Assembly (NCBI GenBank): GCA_043757545.1
Contig: JAYVPG010000021.1
Location: forward strand, 1 to 64,000
Length of the DNA stretch: 64,000 nucleotides
Origin: JALHOQ01 sp043757545
Lineage (GTDB): Bacteria > Bdellovibrionota > Bdellovibrionia > Bdellovibrionales > UBA1609
Direction: 5' to 3'
Made by a program: the position numbers and the translations under genes. Positions 58,951-64,000 of this stretch are shown piece by piece (the first letter of the stretch is position 1; each line of letters opens with the position of its first letter). Below the pieces are notes generated by a model that saw only the letters and a program-made list of their open reading frames with translations, searched no databases and had not been told where the DNA came from.

Positions 58951-59867
58951 TTACCCATCCTTAAAACTGCCCGAGCCTTTAGGATGTCGCTTTGGATCTG
59001 CTTCTTCAAGTCTTCAACCCCAGAAAACTTCTTTTCTTCGCGCAGGCGCTCCACCAATTCCACGTCAATGACTTCGCCTCGCCAATCGGCCACGGAATCC
59101 AGAACATGAGTTTCGACCTTCACCGTCGTTCCATTTTCAAAAGTGGGATTGGTTCCAACATTGGTTACGCTCGGATAAACTTGCCCACCAAAACGCACTC
59201 GACTGACATAAACACCGATCGGCGGCAGAGTTTCATTAATCACTCGCTGATTCAAAGTCGGAATGCCAATCGTTTTACCTCTACCCTGCCCCGCCACTAC
59301 TTCGCCGCGCAAGTAGAACGGACGCCCGAGCAACATCTGCGCTCCATGCACGTCGCCCTTCACAATCATCTCGCGAATGCGCCGACTCGAAACCACCTCC
59401 GCACCCATACGCAGCGGTGAGACCACATCCACAGAAATTCCGCGCGCACCGGCCCAGCCACGCAAAACGTCGAGAGTTCCCTCTCGTCCATTGCCGAATT
59501 GAAAATCATATCCCGCCACAATATGGCGCGGATGAAATGCCTCACTCACATAGCGATTTAAAAATTCCTGAGCGGAAAGCTTCGCAAACCCTTTGTCGAA
59601 GGGCAAAATGACCAAAAGATCGACACCGTAGTTCGGCAACTGCTCAAAGAGATCCTCACGCGGGAACAGGCGCTTTAAATTTCGCTCGGGATGCAAAACC
59701 TGCATGGGATGAGGATCAAAAGTCATCACCACGCGCGGACCCGGGACTTCCTGTGCTTTGTGCAGCAGACTTTGATGGCCCAAATGCAATCCATCGTAGT
59801 TCCCAATGGTCACTACGCCCGATTGAAATTTTTGCTCAAAGGGCTCGAGCTGTCGCCAGATCTGCAT
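58947..59867 (-). CDS. ribF: Bifunctional riboflavin kinase/FMN adenylyltransferase
   Basis: A 306-residue RibF. The N-terminal FAD synthetase domain has GNYDGLHLGHQSLL and GYDFQFGNGREG; the C-terminal kinase has GRGKTIGIPTLNQRV with the PTxN motif and YPSVTNVGTNPTF. It makes FMN then FAD from riboflavin, supplying cofactor for flavoproteins including the photolyase. ATG 59867 is chosen because the next upstream ATG gives a non-homologous extension. It overlaps the aroE-like gene by four bases and is divergent from the CHASE2 kinase gene. Confidence 0.93.
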   Translation of the reverse strand: MQIWRQLEPFEQKFQSGVVTIGNYDGLHLGHQSLLHKAQEVPGPRVVMTFDPHPMQVLHPERNLKRLFPREDLFEQLPNYGVDLLVILPFDKGFAKLSAQEFLNRYVSEAFHPRHIVAGYDFQFGNGREGTLDVLRGWAGARGISVDVVSPLRMGAEVVSSRRIREMIVKGDVHGAQMLLGRPFYLRGEVVAGQGRGKTIGIPTLNQRVINETLPPIGVYVSRVRFGGQVYPSVTNVGTNPTFENGTTVKVETHVLDSVADWRGEVIDVELVERLREEKKFSGVEDLKKQIQSDILKARAVLRMGK

Positions 59868-59939
59868 GAGAGCTAAAATGACCGATTTTGGAGTCGGAAC
59901 CAATTGAATTCTCAGTACAATTTTGATACGGTGCGGCGT

Positions 59940-61760
59940 ATGTTCATCCCTCACCTTATTCGCCTCACAAATCGGCTGTGGAAAGGCCGCGGCCTTTGGC
60001 TGCGGATTTTGTTCTGTTGGGTGCTGGGATCTGCGATTTCATTCTTCGACGAAACCAAAGATTACGATCTGCGCTTTAATCTGCGCGGTTCGCAAAGTGT
60101 CGCCAAACAAATCGTGCTGGTTTTTTTCGATCAAGAGGATTGGAACGTCTGGCATGGACCGAGCTCCAATTTGATCCGCTCGATCAAAGAATTTTCGGTA
60201 GTGACCGATAGCTATTTTTGGCGTGCAAAGACTTGGGATCTCTTGCTGAGTAAAATCTTGAGTCAAAATCCGACCTCGATTGGCGTGAACTTCTTTTTTA
60301 ACGAGCAGTTGCCGAAACCGGAAGAGAACCTGCATGCGCTCCTCGATCCGCGAGTCACTTGGGCCGGCCAACTCGACACCGAGGGTCGCCCTGCCCTTCC
60401 GCTTATGGCAAACTCCTACGGGTACAACGTTGCGCTCGTCGACTTGCGTGAAGATGAAGATCGCATCTTGCGCCGATTCACTTCACCTCTTGCGCCACTC
60501 CCGCATATGGGTTTGAAGCTGGCCGAGACCCAGACTGGAAGTTCGGTGCAAGAACTCAACTCATTTTTGGGTGAGACAAAGCTGATTGATTTCCGTGGCA
60601 CCCCTCACGTTTTTAGTTCGGTCTCGGCGTTGGCCGTTTTGCAAGGCCGTATCCCTCCGAGTTTTTTCAAAGATAAAATAGTCATGATCGGAAGTCATTC
60701 GGTGCAGGCGCACCTGTTTCAAACGCCACTTGGACGGATGAGTCGCACCGATGTCCTGGCGCAAGTTGTGGACAATATCCTTAACAAACGTTGGATCTCT
60801 CGCATGTCGCCGTGGTTTTGCTCGCTCTACATGCTGGCGATTCTTCTCTTCACGGTGGCGTTGCTCACTCAGTACCCGCAGGCCGTGGCCTTTGTTTTTC
60901 TACTTTGGTTGAGCCTAGGGACGACCGCGCTCTCGCTCTGGGTTTTTGACTCGTTTGACTTTTGGATTCCTGCGTTTTCGCCATTGATCATGGTGTTGTT
61001 CACCTATGTCATTTTCTTAGGTTATCAACTCTCGCTAAAAGAAAATCAAACGTGGCGGCTCGAACAAGAAAAATCCTTGCTCTCTGAACTGGATCAGCTG
61101 CGCAACAATTTTATTAGTTTGATCAGTCACGATCTCAAAACGCCGATCGCAAAAATTCAGGCGATTTGCGATCGCCTGCTTTCGGGCTCGGTGAGCGACG
61201 AAGTCAAAGATGGCCTGCAAAGTTTGCGCAAAGAAAGCACCGAGTTGCATCGCTACATTCAGAGCATTTTGCAAATCTCGCGGCTTGAGTCGAGCCAGGA
61301 GCAAGTGCGCCGCGATGCCACCGATCTGAACGAAGTCGTCGAGAAAGTTATCACCCAAGTTCGCCCGCTCTTTGAAGACAAGCGCCAAACAGTAAATGTT
61401 GAGCTGGAGCCAATCTTCTCGATTGAAGTCGATAGCATCATGATCCAAGAGGTAATTTTAAATCTGGTAGAAAACGCCATCAAATACACGCCCAACGACG
61501 GCTCGATCAAGGTCAGCACCCAAGAGGTCGACGATAAGGTGATTTTCTCTGTGAAAGACAACGGCAATGGCATTCCGAAAGAGGACCGCGATCATATTTT
61601 CGAGAAGTTCTTTCGCGGCCAGGCCCAACAGAGTCAAATTAAGGGCACCGGACTGGGTTTGTTTCTAGTTAAGTATTTTATAGAGCTCCATGGAGGCGAA
61701 GTCTTCTTGGAAAGTGAAGTCGGAAAAGGTACAAGGGTGGGGTTCGCCCTGCCGTTATGA
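59940..61760 (+). CDS. CHASE2-domain sensor histidine kinase
   Basis: About 606 residues from ATG 59940 (TTG 59904 with GGAG upstream is the alternative). After an N-terminal membrane anchor, a CHASE2 sensor domain (DDETKDYDLRF-type start, KQIVLVFFDQEDW, IGVNFFFNEQLP) is followed by three membrane helices near residues 290-365, a short coiled coil, HisKA (NNFISLISHDLKTPIAKI) and HATPase (NLVENAIKYTP, DNGNGIPKEDR, GTGLGLFLVK). CHASE2 senses extracellular or periplasmic signals. It lies 12 bases before an NtrC-type regulator gene and forms a two-component pair. Confidence 0.9.
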   Translation: MFIPHLIRLTNRLWKGRGLWLRILFCWVLGSAISFFDETKDYDLRFNLRGSQSVAKQIVLVFFDQEDWNVWHGPSSNLIRSIKEFSVVTDSYFWRAKTWDLLLSKILSQNPTSIGVNFFFNEQLPKPEENLHALLDPRVTWAGQLDTEGRPALPLMANSYGYNVALVDLREDEDRILRRFTSPLAPLPHMGLKLAETQTGSSVQELNSFLGETKLIDFRGTPHVFSSVSALAVLQGRIPPSFFKDKIVMIGSHSVQAHLFQTPLGRMSRTDVLAQVVDNILNKRWISRMSPWFCSLYMLAILLFTVALLTQYPQAVAFVFLLWLSLGTTALSLWVFDSFDFWIPAFSPLIMVLFTYVIFLGYQLSLKENQTWRLEQEKSLLSELDQLRNNFISLISHDLKTPIAKIQAICDRLLSGSVSDEVKDGLQSLRKESTELHRYIQSILQISRLESSQEQVRRDATDLNEVVEKVITQVRPLFEDKRQTVNVELEPIFSIEVDSIMIQEVILNLVENAIKYTPNDGSIKVSTQEVDDKVIFSVKDNGNGIPKEDRDHIFEKFFRGQAQQSQIKGTGLGLFLVKYFIELHGGEVFLESEVGKGTRVGFALPL

Positions 61761-61772
61761 AGGAGTCCAAAG

Positions 61773-63194
61773 ATGACCAATGAAGTAAGTGTCCTGATTG
61801 TCGACGACGAAAGTGAATTGCGTAAATCCGTCGCCTCGGTCTTGAGCACGACAATGCCCGATTTCAAGTTTGAAATCAGCGAAGCCGCCAGCGGGTTGCA
61901 GGCACTCGATATGGTGAAAGACTCGGCTAAGAACGCCGGCTTTGATCTGGTACTGATGGACGTCCGGATGCCCGAGATGAACGGTCTTGAAGCTCTGGCG
62001 CAGATCAAAGCACTCGACCCACGTATTTTTGTGGTGATCATGACCGCACATTCAAATTTGCAGGACGCGGTCTCGGCGATTCGCGATGGCGCCTACGACT
62101 ATGTGGAAAAACCTGTGCAACCCGAGAAGCTCGCGCAGATTGTGAAAAAGGCCATCGAAACTCAAGAAATGGTCTCGAGCCTTGCGGTCTCAGCACCTAT
62201 TTTGGACGATGATGTCGATACAGAATTTGTCGGTTCCAATCGCAAAATGCGCGAGATCTTTGATCTGATCAATCGCCTAAGCCAAGTCGACACCACGGTT
62301 TTGATTCGCGGTGAGAACGGAACGGGCAAAGAACTCGTGGCCAGTGCGATTCATTTTAACTCTCCCCGAAAGCACGGTGAATTCGTCGCGATCAACTGCG
62401 GAGCGATCCCTGAGTCACTGATGGAGAGTGAATTTTTCGGCCATGAGAAGGGCTCATTCACCGGCGCCAGCGAACGTAAAATCGGAAAATTTCAATTGGC
62501 CAATAAAGGAACGATCTTCTTAGACGAAGTCGCCGAGCTTAGACCCGAGATGCAAGTGAAGTTACTCCGCGTTTTGCAAGAGCGTCGCTTCACCCCCGTC
62601 GGCAGCAACCGCGAAATCGCCACCAGTGCCAGGGTGATCGCAGCGACCAATCGCAATTTAGAAAAAATGATCGAGGACTACGGCTTCCGGGAAGATTTAT
62701 TTTATCGTCTAAATGTGATGCCGATTTTTTTGCCGCCGTTGCGTGAACGCCTCGACGATTTGGAAAATCTAATTTCCCATTTCGTGCGTCGATTCAATCG
62801 TAAAATGGGTCGCCAAATCCATGGCTTCTCGGAAGATTCTCTAACGATTCTTCGCCAGTATCGTTGGCCGGGAAATATCCGTGAGCTAGAAAACGTGATC
62901 GAACGCAGCTTTATCATTGAAAACTCAAACTGGATCACGCCGACGTCATTGTCCGACGGGTTGAAGGCGGCGGCGATGAGCGAAGTCGCCTTTGATCTGC
63001 CGGGTTCCTACTCTGGACCACTCGACTTTGATCGCTTCAAAGAGGAAACTGAAAAAGAATTTATCGTGCAAGCGCTGAAGGCCAACAAGGGTCGGATCAA
63101 TCAAACGGTCGCGCAGGCGAATATTCCGAAGAACACGCTGCTCAGAAAAATTAAGAAATACATGATCAACGTGAAAGAACTCGGCGAAATTTAG
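61773..63194 (+). CDS. NtrC-type sigma-54-dependent response regulator
   Basis: A 473-residue regulator: receiver domain (DDE at 11-13, D63 in VLMDVRMP), AAA+ domain (GENGTGKELVASAIH, GSFTGA, FLDEVAELRPEMQ, RLNVMPIFLPPLRER) and C-terminal Fis-type helix-turn-helix (LKANKGRINQTVAQANIPKNT). AGGAG lies before the ATG. It pairs with the CHASE2 kinase gene upstream. Its C-terminal gene end overlaps the convergent exported protein gene by four bases. Target promoters unknown. Confidence 0.92.
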   Translation: MTNEVSVLIVDDESELRKSVASVLSTTMPDFKFEISEAASGLQALDMVKDSAKNAGFDLVLMDVRMPEMNGLEALAQIKALDPRIFVVIMTAHSNLQDAVSAIRDGAYDYVEKPVQPEKLAQIVKKAIETQEMVSSLAVSAPILDDDVDTEFVGSNRKMREIFDLINRLSQVDTTVLIRGENGTGKELVASAIHFNSPRKHGEFVAINCGAIPESLMESEFFGHEKGSFTGASERKIGKFQLANKGTIFLDEVAELRPEMQVKLLRVLQERRFTPVGSNREIATSARVIAATNRNLEKMIEDYGFREDLFYRLNVMPIFLPPLRERLDDLENLISHFVRRFNRKMGRQIHGFSEDSLTILRQYRWPGNIRELENVIERSFIIENSNWITPTSLSDGLKAAAMSEVAFDLPGSYSGPLDFDRFKEETEKEFIVQALKANKGRINQTVAQANIPKNTLLRKIKKYMINVKELGEI

Positions 63195-63601
63195 AACTGC
63201 AGCGACTTGATCAACAAGTCGCCAGTCATTGCATCGAAACCAAAGCGGCTCGTGCCCATTGCGGACAACCCGGCCTCAGTCACGTGGCCCGCAAAATAGC
63301 TGCGGATCGCGCGTGTCGCGGTGTAATAGTCCTTCTCCGAAATCTCACCCTGTAGGGCCATATGACGAATCCGCGAAGTCAATGCCACGCGATCGGTACC
63401 GCGAACATAAGAGTCGCGAGTTTTAAGCAAAGCCTCCGTACCAATTAACACACGATCTGAATCATGGCCCAAGCGCACCACGTAAATCTCTTGAGCATCG
63501 TTACTCACCACGTCCCAAGTTCGGCTGAGCACCGACTCCGCTTGAGTGACCGACCCAAACAAAATAAATAGCGAAACTATCGATCGAATGAATATTTTCA
63601 T
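63191..63601 (-). CDS. Exported protein, unknown function
   Basis: A 136-residue protein with a signal peptide (IVSLFILFGSVTQAES). The mature chain (TWDVVSNDAQEIYVVRLGHDSDRVLIGTE..., given in part) ends in a tail GFDAMTGDLLIKSLQF. No catalytic motif, no cysteines after the signal. It overlaps the upstream gene at 63598 by four bases, so the two are coupled. No family recognised. Confidence 0.65.
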   Translation of the reverse strand: MKIFIRSIVSLFILFGSVTQAESVLSRTWDVVSNDAQEIYVVRLGHDSDRVLIGTEALLKTRDSYVRGTDRVALTSRIRHMALQGEISEKDYYTATRAIRSYFAGHVTEAGLSAMGTSRFGFDAMTGDLLIKSLQF

Positions 63602-64000
63602 AAGTGTCCCTTTGGTAAGCTGCGGGAAAGTAGCAGTAACACGCAGTCTGGCTGCCCTTTAGACGTTCCGGTTGCAAAAAAATCGGCCAGCACCGTCGGA
63701 AAAACATTCATAAACATTTCGTCTGAACTCGCTCTTCGTTTTAAATCGATATACGTGTGTCCGGATTGACTTCCCACGCGCTCCATCTCGCGCCCAAGCT
63801 TTATCCGACTCCAATCCGCAAGGCTTGGCTCATTCAAATCTAAATTTCGGTCTCGGCCCAAAAGGCTTTTTACGATTGGAAGAACGGACATTCCAACATA
63901 GCTCGCCCAAATGCCGCTGGTGACCGTCATCTCCGGAAGCTCACCTGAGTTCTGAGCCAAATAGCCGGCGGAAACCGCCAACGCTAGAAAGCCGGGGACG
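63598..64000 (-). CDS. Exported protein, start beyond right window edge
   Basis: The frame is open to the right edge, and the visible start (GFLALAVSAGYLAQ) is the hydrophobic end of a signal peptide, so the true start lies past 64000. The mature chain shows LNEPSLADWSRIKLGREM and MFMNVFPTVLADFFATGTSKGQPD. Two cysteine-poor stretches, no family recognised. It is coupled to the downstream exported gene by four bases. Confidence 0.6.
   Translation of the reverse strand, partial: VPGFLALAVSAGYLAQNSGELPEMTVTSGIWASYVGMSVLPIVKSLLGRDRNLDLNEPSLADWSRIKLGREMERVGSQSGHTYIDLKRRASSDEMFMNVFPTVLADFFATGTSKGQPDCVLLLLSRSLPKGHL

Noticed and set aside
1..64000. CRISPR arrays, tRNA or rRNA genes, transposases
   Set aside because: No regularly spaced repeats, cloverleaf or rRNA core sequences, or DDE/HUH transposase motifs were seen on either strand.

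Overview
The window reads as a chromosomal segment of a Gram-negative bacterium resembling Bdellovibrio and its relatives (Bdellovibrionota). Signs are a pilB-pilT-pilC-pilS-pilR cluster, many signal peptides, lipoproteins and beta-barrels, paired L,D-transpeptidases, secreted nuclease- and lysozyme-like enzymes, and abundant two-component systems. The taxon is inferred from gene content; no rRNA or tRNA gene was seen.

Region 1 (1-11.3 kb) is a defence and accessory island. A type I Wadjet operon (jetA-jetB-jetC-jetD, minus strand, jetD cut by the window edge) is divergent from a Fic AMP-transferase gene, with a perfect AT-rich inverted repeat between them. Two paralogous proteins carrying only the DNA-binding half of a serine recombinase then flank a compact plus-strand group: a winged-helix nucleotidyltransferase (MNT), a HEPN protein, an SLT-type transglycosylase without a signal peptide, and a lipoprotein.

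Region 2 (11.6-20.4 kb) is visibly richer in A/T. It looks like a light- or stress-responsive regulon: folE divergent from a LitR/CarH-like MerR regulator with a cobalamin-binding motif, followed by a long run of tightly packed genes. These encode a DUF3833 lipoprotein, a 30-codon micro-ORF, an SDR, a DCC thiol oxidoreductase, a membrane protein, a cryptochrome/photolyase that has lost its Fe-S cysteines, DUF2805, a DUF2256-DUF3253 fusion, a DUF429-like protein and OsmC.

Region 3 (20.4-33.9 kb) is about the cell envelope. It has an apparently exported protein made of two OmpR-type winged helices beside a LapG-like protease. A seven-gene minus-strand operon follows: porin, PstS-like binding protein, tetrahaem lipoprotein, YceI, dihaem lipoprotein, monohaem beta-barrel, porin. 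After it come a secreted HNH nuclease and a lysozyme-like enzyme.

Region 4 (34-50 kb) holds a histidine kinase, COG4705 membrane protein, response regulator and PepSY module sharing a repeated ATTACA-type site. It also has a potassium unit (short KdpD, KdpE, KimA-like importer, OmpL-like porin), two L,D-transpeptidases, further porins and haem proteins, and one sigma-54-type promoter.

Region 5 (50-64 kb) is core: pilR, pilS, pilC, pilT, pilB, an aroE-like gene and ribF, then a CHASE2 histidine kinase with an NtrC-type regulator and two exported proteins at the right edge. No CRISPR array, transposase or insertion sequence was seen.
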